Below, piece by piece: positions 50,045-57,210 of a stretch of 64,000 bases of DNA. Within the stretch, counting starts at the first letter, position 1; every line of letters starts with the position of its first letter. This stretch comes from Amycolatopsis acidicola. GTDB lineage: Bacteria > Actinomycetota > Actinomycetes > Mycobacteriales > Pseudonocardiaceae. Below the pieces are notes generated by a model that worked only from the letters and a program-made list of their open reading frames with translations, did no database searches and was not told where the DNA came from. The stretch is taken from NCBI RefSeq assembly GCF_007713735.2, contig NZ_VMNW02000030.1:1-64000 (forward strand). Direction: 5' to 3'. The translations under genes and the position numbers were made by a program.

Positions 50045-50258
50045 CGGGCTCCTCACTCGCGCGCACCACGGACACCGGCGCGCCGGGGCGGGCGACGGTG
50101 TGCTCGGGGCAGCAGGGAATCCGGGCGGAAACCGCCCGGGGTCAACTGATGGAGGGTGTCGAGCGCGGGGCGCTCACCGCTGCACGCGGTCGGGAGGCTT
50201 CCCTGTTCTGGTCACGGCGCCCCACTTCCACCTCTTTGTGAACAGTATGTTGGACTAG

Positions 50259-50270
50259 ATTGTTAACAAT
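50259..50270. promoter_or_regulatory. Palindrome upstream of dctA
   Basis: Perfect palindrome ATTGTTAACAAT in an AT-rich patch (50230-50275) about 215 bases before the dctA start. FadR-type GntR sites often carry a TTGT..ACAA core, so a GntR repressor of the symporter is possible; no such gene is adjacent. Confidence 0.45.
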
Positions 50271-50838
50271 TTAGCCGACACACGTCAAGAGATCTTGGCG
50301 GGAAACTTTCCGCCGCCTTGTCGGGTTTCCATGGCATCGGGTCGGCGGGTTGTTCAACCCGACACCAGCTCCGCGCGCTCGCGGGCGCCCGCGAGCCGTG
50401 GTCGACCATCGCCGCCTCCAGCAGTTTCGCCTCAGCCCCGGCCGGGCTCGTTCCCTTGACCAGATCTCGCGACGAACCCGTGCGTGGCGATCAGCTCCTG
50501 CACCGGCGCCGCTCCACCACCCCCGTTCGCCCCCCACTGGGCGACCTCGTCGGCGGTCGCGGTCGGTCCCTTTCCGTTGGTGCCAGCGACAAGCCCGCGC
50601 GCGGGAGAGGCGTGCGGCCTCAGCGCCGGGCCAGGTCCTCGTTGTGCCGCCCCAACAACGGCAGCCGCTCTTCGCAGCTGGCCGTCGACAAGCCCACCGT
50701 TCCCGCTCGCGCGCAGCGTGCGCTGTTCGAAGCGATTCTCGAGACCCAGCAACGGCTTTCGGCCTGCGGGCCGGGGTCTGCTGCTCGTCTAGCCGGGCCT
50801 GCAAGGGTTTCCGGGTTTGGCGCCGTGCCCGGCGACGG
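50271..50838. other. Gene-poor spacer, possible decayed sequence
   Basis: About 570 bases with several open frames on both strands but no codon pattern or domain I trust. A minus-strand stretch near 50450-50600 (GTNGKGPTATADEVAQWG) looks protein-like and may be a relic, but I cannot name it. Confidence 0.35.
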
Positions 50839-51669
50839 TCACGCCACCAGCACGTCCGCGATCATCCTGCGACCCTGCTCCTCGAAGGCCGTGTCCCCCA
50901 CCTGGTAGGCCCACGACACGGTCCCGATCGCCTCGCGGACCAGATTTCGTTGCCACGCACGGCTTTCCCTTGGGTCCTCGCCGTAGCCGGCCAGGAAAGA
51001 CCGCTCCAGCAAGGGATCCGCGCGGAACTGCTGCACGGAGAGCCGGGCGAAATCCGTGAACGCCGGGCGCAGCTCGGACCGGCCGAAGTCGATCACGCGT
51101 ACCTGGCCCTCGTGGACGAGCCAGTTCCGCGGCTGCCAGTCACCATGCGTGGGCACCAGCACGCTCGCCGGCACCGGCCACGCCTCGATCATCGCCCGCA
51201 GCCGCGCGGCGTCCTCGACCGCGATCCGGTTCGGCCTGTTCAGCCACCACAACGATTTCGCGTTGGCCTTCGCCTCGAAATGCGCGTCCTCGACCGCGAA
51301 CTGCGCGTGCAACCGGGCCAGCAGCTCACCGGCCTGGAAGTAGACCTCCTGGCGGCTCTCGTCCGCGCTGCCCTCCACCAGTGTGCCCGGCAGGTACCGC
51401 GTCACCAGCAGTTTCGCGTCCTCGTCGGCGTGCACGAGCTGCGGCGCGCGCCCCAGCGAAGCCCACGGTGCGAGCCATTCGCGGTGCGCGTGCACCTCGC
51501 GGGCCAGGTGGTGATCTTTGTCGTCGGCGGCCTTCACGATGTACCGCGCGCCCTCGTGGGTCAGCTCCAGCACCGTCGTGCCCACCAGCCCCCAGCTGTG
51601 GTCCCGCGCCACGGCCGCGCCGGGAAACCACTGGTCCAGCAGCTCACGTTGCCTGCCGGTGATCGCCAT
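50839..51669 (-). CDS. Aminoglycoside/choline-kinase-like phosphotransferase
   Basis: 276 residues, APH-type kinase fold. Nucleotide Lys in ARYIVKAADD, catalytic loop THGDWQPRNWLV with the catalytic Asp and Asn, and metal-binding Asp in VRVIDFGRSE. Acts on small molecules; whether on an antibiotic or a metabolite cannot be told. Cytoplasmic. ATG 51669, transcribed alone. Confidence 0.85.
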   Translation of the reverse strand: MAITGRQRELLDQWFPGAAVARDHSWGLVGTTVLELTHEGARYIVKAADDKDHHLAREVHAHREWLAPWASLGRAPQLVHADEDAKLLVTRYLPGTLVEGSADESRQEVYFQAGELLARLHAQFAVEDAHFEAKANAKSLWWLNRPNRIAVEDAARLRAMIEAWPVPASVLVPTHGDWQPRNWLVHEGQVRVIDFGRSELRPAFTDFARLSVQQFRADPLLERSFLAGYGEDPRESRAWQRNLVREAIGTVSWAYQVGDTAFEEQGRRMIADVLVA

Positions 51670-51751
51670 GCGGACAGCCTACTGCCGCGGCCCCGGATCG
51701 CGACCCTCGACGCGGACTATTCCGGCCGCGTGCCCCGGCTCCCGCCCGTGA

Positions 51752-51880
51752 TCACCGGCAGAAGGGCTCCGCGCCGGCGGCCGAGGCGATCCCGTGCACG
51801 ATCATCTTCTGGAAGTGCACCGCACCATCCCAAGTGGACGTATTGGTGAAGGCCTCGTGCCCGAGCGTGGTCACCCACGA
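51752..51880 (-). pseudogene. Unidentified protein C-terminal relic
   Basis: A well-behaved reading segment (WVTTLGHEAFTNTSTWDGAV, then HFQKMIVHGIASAAGAEPFC) ends at a stop at 51752 but has no start and follows the pqqD relic. It looks like the end of a real protein joined by deletion. I do not recognise the family. Confidence 0.4.
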
Positions 51881-51902
51881 TCTCCGGAACCGCACGGTCG
51901 CA

Positions 51903-52035
51903 TCAGGACACGACCGCCGCCGCGGTTTCGTTGAGCAGGCTCACGCCTTCCGGGATCAGCAGAACGTGGCGGCCGCGCACCGGGCGAACTCCAGCCGCAC
52001 CCGCGGCACAGCCCCGGCGTCGCATCGGGGTTCAT
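51903..52035 (-). pseudogene. Relic of PqqD (PQQ biosynthesis peptide chaperone)
   Basis: Starts ATG at 52033-52035 overlapping the pqqC stop (ATGA), as in intact pqqCD pairs. Readable pieces are PRVRLEFA (one frame) and VRGRHVLLIPEGVSLLNETA (another), the conserved PqqD core, followed by an early stop (AAAVVS). At least one frameshift and loss of the second half. PqqD presents the PqqA peptide to PqqE in PQQ synthesis. Confidence 0.65.
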
Positions 52036-52260
52036 TCGCGCCCCGCATAGTCGACGGCGTCCAGCAGTGACCACCGCACGTCGCATTTTGAACGCCAGCG
52101 AGCGAATCCCCGCGTCCTGCTCGGCGCGGGGCACGCAGTGTTCAAGCACCAGCCCCAGCGTGAAAGCGCTTTCTCCGCGCGCCGCCGGGATCCGCTGATC
52201 GAAGTACGCGAAGGTCGCGCGCTCGATCCAGTCGTAGTGCGTGCGCCACCTCGTGCCGTA
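52032..52260 (-). pseudogene. Relic of PqqC (pyrroloquinoline-quinone synthase) C-terminus
   Basis: The translation gives HYDWIERATFAYFDQRIPAA, LGLVLEHCVPRAEQDAGIRS and, after a one-base frameshift at about 52083, KCDVRWSLLDAVDYAGRE-stop. This matches the C-terminal third of PqqC (HYxWI...YFRSRL...LEILxFKxDVLWSxLDA). The N-terminal two thirds are absent: the frame is closed immediately upstream, where a 9-bp minisatellite begins. The gene is therefore dead, and the break coincides with the repeat. Confidence 0.7.
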
Positions 52261-52267
52261 CTACCCA

Positions 52268-52334
52268 CACCTCCGGAACCACCAACACCACCGGCACCAC
52301 CCGCACCACCCGCACCACCCGCACCACCCGCACC
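52268..52334. repeat. 9-bp minisatellite
   Basis: Four perfect copies of CACCACCCG (52295-52330) with a fifth partial copy, plus about 27 bases of degenerate copies on the left (ACCACCAACACCACCGG). On the minus strand it is (GGTGCGGGT)n. It abuts the pqqC relic and ends about 40 bases from the hydrolase stop. Confidence 0.85.
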
Positions 52335-52371
52335 GAGGCAACGTACCTTCTGGTTCCTTGCCTCGGGCCCG

Positions 52372-53178
52372 TCAAGCCGCGGCCAGGAAAGGCACCAGAA
52401 TGTCCAGGAGTTCGCCCGGCCGGTCCACCGGGATGATGTGGCCACAGTCCGGAATCAGGTGCCCGGCGAGCTCGTCGGCAACCGGCCGCAGCTGCCGTTC
52501 CAGCGCCCGGCCGACCGGATCCGCGCCGATCGCCAGCGTGGGCATGGTGAGCCGATGGCCGGCGATCTGGCGCGCGCTCCCGGGAAGGGCGCGGTAGAAG
52601 GAAAAAGCGCAGCGGAGCGCTTCCTCGCCCGCATAGGCGTCGGCGAACGCGTCACGGAGTTCCGGCGACACTCCCCTGCCTCTCGTACCGGCCTTCAGGA
52701 AGAAGTCGATGTACTCGGCCTCATGTCCAATGAGGACGGACTCGGCAAGGCCGGGGACGGCGTGGAACCCGAACCACCAAGGTTTCGCGAAGTCTTCGGC
52801 GCCGGGCAGTCCACCCAGCACGGCTTCCATGAGTACGAGCTTGCGCACCCGTTCTGGTTTGCGCGCTGCCAGCAGGAACGCGACGGGCGCACCCGCGTCG
52901 ATTCCGACCACGGCCGCGGTGGGTTCGCCGAGAGCATCGAGGAGCCCGCCGATGTCTGCCGCCAGCGTGCCCGCGTCGTAGCCATCCGGTGCGCGGGTGC
53001 TGGCCCCGAATCCGCGCAGATCCGGGGCGATCACACGGTGGGTTCGCGACAGCGGGCCGATGATCTCGTCCCACAACCGCCAGGTGTGCGGAAATCCATG
53101 CACCAGCACGACTGCCGGGCCACTGCCCGCCGTCGCCACATTGAGGTGGATTCCGTTGGTCGCGATCCGCTCGGGCAC
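52372..53178 (-). CDS. Alpha/beta hydrolase, epoxide-hydrolase/dehalogenase type
   Basis: 268 residues. Oxyanion loop VLVHGFPHTWRLW (about 25-36), nucleophile elbow VVGIDAG with Asp94 instead of Ser, and catalytic His247 in PDCGHIIPVD. An Asp nucleophile is diagnostic for epoxide hydrolases and haloalkane/haloacetate dehalogenases, not esterases. Cytoplasmic. ATG 53178 is preceded by GGAGGAGAA. Divergent from an HxlR regulator with a repeat in between. Confidence 0.85.
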   Translation of the reverse strand: MPERIATNGIHLNVATAGSGPAVVLVHGFPHTWRLWDEIIGPLSRTHRVIAPDLRGFGASTRAPDGYDAGTLAADIGGLLDALGEPTAAVVGIDAGAPVAFLLAARKPERVRKLVLMEAVLGGLPGAEDFAKPWWFGFHAVPGLAESVLIGHEAEYIDFFLKAGTRGRGVSPELRDAFADAYAGEEALRCAFSFYRALPGSARQIAGHRLTMPTLAIGADPVGRALERQLRPVADELAGHLIPDCGHIIPVDRPGELLDILVPFLAAA

Positions 53179-53192
53179 GGTTCTCCTCCATG

Positions 53193-53216
53193 TTGGTCAC
53201 CAATGGTTACCATGGC
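53193..53216. promoter_or_regulatory. Candidate HxlR operator
   Basis: Interlocking inverted repeats TTGGTCACCAA and CCAATGGTTACCATGG in the 100-base divergent spacer of the alpha/beta hydrolase and HxlR genes, just upstream of the hydrolase start. HxlR proteins typically bind such sites and respond to reactive electrophiles. Confidence 0.45.
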
Positions 53217-53278
53217 ACCGTAAGAAACCACGGACGTGCCGCCAAGACGGCACTTTGGCGACAGGTGGTGAGGTCCAG

Positions 53279-53647
53279 GTGACCACGTTGAAGCGCGGGG
53301 ACCTGTTCGACCCGGCGTGCCCGACCCGCAAGCTGCTCGACCGCATCGGGACGAAGTGGACGTCGATGGCGGTCAAGGTGCTCGCCGAGGACGCCCTGCG
53401 GGAGGTGCGGTTCGCGGACCTGCGCCGGCGAATGCCGGGCGTCTCGCAGAAGATGCTGTCGGTGACGCTGCAAAGCCTGGTCCGCGACGGCCTGGTCGCG
53501 CGCCGCGTGGAGCCCACGGTGCCGCCGCGCGTGCACTACCGGCTCACGGAACTGGGTCTGTCACTGGAAGTTCCCCTCGCCGCCCTCCGGGAATGGGCGG
53601 AAAAGCACATGGCCGAGATCGACCGCGCGAACACTGCCGACTGCTAG
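53279..53647 (+). CDS. HxlR family transcriptional regulator
   Basis: 122 residues. Conserved HxlR Cys in FDPACPTRKLLDRIGTKW, winged helix VRFADLRRRMPGVSQKMLSV, TLQSLVRDGLVARRVEP, and VHYRLTELG. DNA-binding dimer, often a redox or aldehyde sensor through the N-terminal Cys. The start is GTG 53279. Divergent from the epoxide-hydrolase-type gene, which it probably controls. Confidence 0.87.
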   Translation: MTTLKRGDLFDPACPTRKLLDRIGTKWTSMAVKVLAEDALREVRFADLRRRMPGVSQKMLSVTLQSLVRDGLVARRVEPTVPPRVHYRLTELGLSLEVPLAALREWAEKHMAEIDRANTADC

Positions 53648-53743
53648 ATTCCTCCGGTGACAAGGAATCCGCGACAAACCGCTCGCTGAGGAATTGCTGT
53701 CCGCTTGCCGGAATCATCGCACCTGAATCTCCTGGGGGCGCCG

Positions 53744-54085
53744 ATGGACGAGACCAGCCCGCACATCCACGTCGATCACAAGGTGCTGGAGAGCGGCCCC
53801 GAGATCCGGAACCTCGTCGCCTCGACGTTCGGGCGCACACCGGACGAGCCAAGTGTCGTCACGACCGGATGCGGGATCCAGGTGCCCTACGCGATGACCT
53901 CACCCCGGCCCGAAAGCGTCACTTGCCTGGCCTGCCGGGAACACGCGCACACGGAGTACCTGCGCTACGCCGACGAGATCGAACGGCTGGGCCGCGGCCC
54001 GATGCCCGGCGTGAACGTCACCGGCGCACAGCTGGGCGAGGCGGTGGCACGGTTGCGGGATCTGGCGCGCAGGTTCGCCCGCTGA
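53744..54085 (+). CDS. Small conserved hypothetical protein with Cys cluster
   Basis: 113 residues from ATG 53744. The middle has VVTTGCGIQVPYAMTSPRPE and VTCLACREHAHTEYLRYA: three or four Cys/His in a CxnCxxCxxHxH pattern that could bind zinc. The rest is helical. I know of similar uncharacterised proteins in actinomycetes but no function. Independent of its neighbours; ends 4 bases before the convergent lspA. Confidence 0.55.
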   Translation: MDETSPHIHVDHKVLESGPEIRNLVASTFGRTPDEPSVVTTGCGIQVPYAMTSPRPESVTCLACREHAHTEYLRYADEIERLGRGPMPGVNVTGAQLGEAVARLRDLARRFAR

Positions 54086-54089
54086 GGCG

Positions 54090-54578
54090 CTACGCGGATT
54101 CCTCCCGGTCCGGCTTCCGCAGGCCCGACAGCGCCAGCAACACGGCGCCGCACACCAGCGCGATATCCGCGACATTGCCGACGAACCAGCCGTTGTAGTC
54201 GATGAAGTCGACGACGTGCCCGCGGCCGAAACCGGGCTCGCGGAACAGCCGATCGAGCAAGTGGGTCGTGGCGCCGCCCAGGAGCAGTCCGACAAGCACC
54301 GCACGGTACTTGGGCTGCGGCCGTGTGAGGTACCACAGCAGCCACACCACCGCGATAGCCGCGACGATCGTGAAGATCCACGTCGATCCGACACCGATCG
54401 AGAACGCCGCGCCGGAGTTGTAGAGCAGCCGGAACTGGAGGAACTCGCCGAGAACCTGGATCGGAGCACGGCCCGCAAGCGTTTGCACCGCCCAGAGTTT
54501 CGTCGCCTGGTCGAGCAGGAGCACGAGCGTCGCGACGCCCAGCCCGAGCCACAGCCTGCGAACCGGTGCGCTGTCCAT
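54090..54578 (-). CDS. lspA: Lipoprotein signal peptidase (signal peptidase II)
   Basis: 162 residues, four membrane helices. VLLLDQATKLWAVQTL, FRLLYNSGAAFSIG, GGATTHLLDRLF and HVVDFIDYN...FNVAD-type WFVGNVADIAL; catalytic aspartates are Asp124 (VVDF) and Asp138 (NVAD). The usual GGAxGNxxDR is GGATTHLLDR here. Cleaves diacylglyceryl-modified prolipoproteins. It is likely a second copy, since actinomycete housekeeping lspA normally sits beside rluD-type genes, not here; that is inference. Confidence 0.85.
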   Translation of the reverse strand: MDSAPVRRLWLGLGVATLVLLLDQATKLWAVQTLAGRAPIQVLGEFLQFRLLYNSGAAFSIGVGSTWIFTIVAAIAVVWLLWYLTRPQPKYRAVLVGLLLGGATTHLLDRLFREPGFGRGHVVDFIDYNGWFVGNVADIALVCGAVLLALSGLRKPDREESA

Positions 54579-54636
54579 CTGTGCCAGCCTAGCCCGCTAC
54601 CGTCACCATCAAGCGCCAGTACGAAAGGGAACCGCG

Positions 54637-55314
54637 GTGACCGAGCTTCGCGACATCGACGTGATCGTCTTCGACGTGCTCGGCACGTTGGTGGACGAAC
54701 CCAGCGGGCTCCGCGCGGCCATCCGCGAAGCAGCCCCGGAAGCGGATCAGGAGAGGCTGCTTGCCTTGTGGCAGCAGCACATCGCGACCGAACAGGGCCG
54801 CATCGCGCAAGGCCTGCGCGAGTACGCCAGCAGCGAAGTGATCGACGCCGAGGCCGCGCAGCTGGTAGCCGACACTGCGGGGCTCAACGACCAGGCGGCC
54901 ATCGCCCGGCTCGCGACAGCAGGCCAGCGCCTCCCCGCCTGGAGCGACTCCGTCGCCGGGCTCGGCCAGCTCTCGCAGCGCCGACCAGTGCTCGCGCTTT
55001 CCAACGCCGGACACACGGCCTTGTTGCGGCTCAATGCCCACGCCGGTTTGCGCTGGCACCAGGCCCTGTCCAGCGAAACCGTCCAGGCCTACAAACCGGC
55101 GCCGGAGATCTACCGGCTCGCCCTCGCCACCGCCGGCTGCCCGGCCGACCGCGTGCTCATGGTCGCCGCCCACGCCTGGGACCTCCGCGGGGCGCAGTCA
55201 CAAGGCATGCGCACCGCGTACGTCCACCGTCCAGTCGGGGATCCGCCGCGGCCTTCCGACGTTTTCGACGGGCAGTTCGAGAATCTCGGCGAATTGATCA
55301 CCTCCTTGCGGTAG
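54637..55314 (+). CDS. HAD-superfamily hydrolase, haloacid-dehalogenase type II-like
   Basis: 225 residues. Nucleophile Asp in VIVFDVLGTLVD, the small cap domain, Ser in LALSNAGH, Lys in QAYKPAPEIY and the metal/substrate loop VLMVAAHAWDLRGAQSQGM, which is the type II haloacid dehalogenase signature. Hydrolyses 2-haloacids or a phosphate; substrate not known. The start is GTG 54637. The 3' end overlaps the convergent TetR gene by 17 bases. Confidence 0.83.
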   Translation: MTELRDIDVIVFDVLGTLVDEPSGLRAAIREAAPEADQERLLALWQQHIATEQGRIAQGLREYASSEVIDAEAAQLVADTAGLNDQAAIARLATAGQRLPAWSDSVAGLGQLSQRRPVLALSNAGHTALLRLNAHAGLRWHQALSSETVQAYKPAPEIYRLALATAGCPADRVLMVAAHAWDLRGAQSQGMRTAYVHRPVGDPPRPSDVFDGQFENLGELITSLR

Positions 55315-55882
55315 CTGCTTCGGTCAATGTCTTCGCTGTCCGGACGGCGCTCGCGACCGCGTCATCCGGGCTGAGGCCGCACAGGTCGGTCAAGGTGAAC
55401 AGCGCCTCCGCGCTCACCACGATCGCCAAGTCCTGCTTCAGCTGAGTAAGCGTGTCCGAGTCGAGCCACCCACACGGCCTGAACACGTAGTCGATCACGC
55501 CGAACCGGATCCCGGGCCGGGTCTTCGCGGAGTCGGGACGGTTGACCGTGGCCGCGATCATCGCCCGCACCGCGCCCTCGCGAGCGAGAATGCCCCGAAG
55601 CAGGAATTCACATCCGAAGCCCACCCGCTCGACCGGGTCCTCGGAGTCCAGCGACGAAAAAGCCTCCTCGGGTGAAGGCCAGGCACCCGCCAGTGCCTCG
55701 CTGATCAACGAAGGCAGGTCCGGAAAATACCGGTACGCCGTGGCTTCCGAGACCAGCGCCGCACGCGCTATCTCGGGCATCGTCACCTCGGCGCCCGTGT
55801 CGATCAGTTCTCTCGCCGCTTCCAAAATCGCCATGCGGGTGCGCTGTTTCTGGTTGGTCCGCCCGGCGCCCAACTCACTCAT
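55298..55882 (-). CDS. TetR family transcriptional regulator
   Basis: 194 residues from ATG 55882. TetR HTH: TRMAILEAARELIDTGAEVT, MPEIARAALVSEATAYRYFP, DLPSLISEALAG. The C-terminal domain is a predicted helical ligand pocket. A longer frame to 55912 would cross its own operator. Divergent from the cupin-hydrolase operon with two related TCATGA palindromes between, so autoregulation plus repression of the operon is likely. Confidence 0.85.
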   Translation of the reverse strand: MSELGAGRTNQKQRTRMAILEAARELIDTGAEVTMPEIARAALVSEATAYRYFPDLPSLISEALAGAWPSPEEAFSSLDSEDPVERVGFGCEFLLRGILAREGAVRAMIAATVNRPDSAKTRPGIRFGVIDYVFRPCGWLDSDTLTQLKQDLAIVVSAEALFTLTDLCGLSPDDAVASAVRTAKTLTEAATARR

Positions 55883-55902
55883 GAAGACATCATAGCACCA
55901 AA

Positions 55903-55959
55903 CTCTCGTCATGAGAGAGCACTTGCACGAACGCCTCGAGTCAGGCTAGTCTCATGAGA
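55903..55959. promoter_or_regulatory. Paired TetR operators
   Basis: Two related palindromes: CTCTCGTCATGAGAGAG (55903-55919) and TCTCATGAGA (55950-55959), sharing the CTC(N)TCATGAGAG core. One lies in front of each divergent gene (TetR and cupin), about 45 bases apart centre to centre. Confidence 0.7.
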
Positions 55960-55986
55960 GTCAACTCTTACGAAGGAGGAAAACCC

Positions 55987-56433
55987 ATGAGCGAAGTGTC
56001 GGTGGTCGGCCCGGACGACGGTGAGGCGATCCAGCTCGGCCCCACCCGGATGCGCATCCTCGAGGACGGCAGCACGACAGGCCACCGGCTGGGCATCGGC
56101 GAGATCACGATCGCCCCGCACACCGAAGGCCCGCCACAGCACCGCCACGCCCAGCATGACGAAGGCTTCTACGTCGTAGCCGGAACCGTGCATTTCACTA
56201 TCGGGGACACCACCCACGTGGCCCCGGCAGGCACGCTCGCGATGGTTCCGCCCGGCGCCCCGCACACCTTCGCCAACCACGGGGACACGCCCGCGGTCGT
56301 GCTCAACACCTTCACGCCCGACCTCTACGTCCAGTACTTCCGCGACCTGCGCGACATGATCGCCGGCGGCCAGGAGCTCACGCCCGAGTCGACGATCGCC
56401 GTGATGAGCCGCTACTCCACCACCCCGGCGTGA
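55987..56433 (+). CDS. Cupin-domain protein
   Basis: 148 residues, single cupin barrel. Motif 1 PPQHRHAQHDEGFYVVAGTV carries three His and a Glu for metal binding, and motif 2 GTLAMVPPGAPHTFANHGD the fourth His. Cytoplasmic; cupins of this size are dioxygenases, isomerases or sensors. ATG 55987 follows GAAGGAGGA. Coupled to an alpha/beta hydrolase 14 bases downstream and divergent from TetR. Confidence 0.85.
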   Translation: MSEVSVVGPDDGEAIQLGPTRMRILEDGSTTGHRLGIGEITIAPHTEGPPQHRHAQHDEGFYVVAGTVHFTIGDTTHVAPAGTLAMVPPGAPHTFANHGDTPAVVLNTFTPDLYVQYFRDLRDMIAGGQELTPESTIAVMSRYSTTPA

Positions 56434-56447
56434 TCCAAGGAGCCTGC

Positions 56448-57209
56448 ATGGAACTCACTCTCGAAGAACGCACCGTCGACCTGACCATCGACGTCCAGGG
56501 CGGCGAAGTCCAAGGCAGCGAAGGAAAGACCTTCCTTCTCCTGCACGGAGGCGGCGGCTCGAAAACCGTCGCGATGTTCGCGAACCTGCTCGCCCGGCAA
56601 CCCGCGAAGGTGGTCACGCCCGTCCACCCCGGATTCGACGGCACCGCCCGCCCCAGCTGGCTGAACGACGTCCCGACGCTCGCCCGTCTCTACGCCCGAC
56701 TGCTGGAGACCCTTGACCTGCAAGACGTTGCGGTCATCGGGAACTCCATCGGCGGTTGGATCGCTGCCGAGCTCGCGGCGCTCGGCAGCGCGAGAATCAG
56801 CAGCCTCACGCTCGCAAACGCGGTCGGCATCGAGGTGCCCGGCCACCCCATCGCCGACACCTTCGGCCTGACGCCGGCCGAGCTCGCCCAGCTGTCCTTC
56901 CACGACGCTTCGAAATTCCCGACACCACCCGAAAACACCGCCAACAAGGAGGTTCTCGAACTTTATGCGGGCCCACACGAAATGGCCGATCCCAGTCTCG
57001 AAGCGCGGCTCGCCAAGATCACCTGCCCCACCCTCGTCGCCTGGGGTGAAAGCGACCAGGTGGTGGATGCCGACTACGGGCGCGCCTACGCGAAAGCGAT
57101 CCCCGGCGCGGAGTTCCGCCTCCTGCCCGGCTCCGGCCACCTGCCACAGATCGAAACGCCGACGGAATTCCGGGACGTGCTGTGGGAGTTCGCGGTGGGC
57201 CACCGGTGA
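56448..57209 (+). CDS. Alpha/beta hydrolase (Ser nucleophile)
   Basis: 253 residues. LLLHGGGGSKTVAMF, nucleophile elbow VAVIGNSIGGWIAAEL with Ser100, acidic residue in VAWGESDQVVDADYG, and His231 in LPGSGHLPQIETP: a complete esterase/C-C hydrolase-like triad. It follows the cupin in a TetR-controlled operon and ends tail-to-tail against the CoA transferase. The cupin-hydrolase pairing suggests ring or keto-compound cleavage, but there is no direct proof. Confidence 0.85.
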   Translation: MELTLEERTVDLTIDVQGGEVQGSEGKTFLLLHGGGGSKTVAMFANLLARQPAKVVTPVHPGFDGTARPSWLNDVPTLARLYARLLETLDLQDVAVIGNSIGGWIAAELAALGSARISSLTLANAVGIEVPGHPIADTFGLTPAELAQLSFHDASKFPTPPENTANKEVLELYAGPHEMADPSLEARLAKITCPTLVAWGESDQVVDADYGRAYAKAIPGAEFRLLPGSGHLPQIETPTEFRDVLWEFAVGHR

Positions 57210-57210
57210 G

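Noticed and set aside
50432..50752. 106-residue minus-strand frame in the gene-poor spacer
   Set aside because: Only a short patch looks protein-like; no start site, no domain, composition dominated by Gly/Ala/Arg.
50839..51669. Antibiotic resistance kinase
   Set aside because: The APH fold is shared with choline, homoserine and other kinases; nothing nearby indicates an antibiotic.
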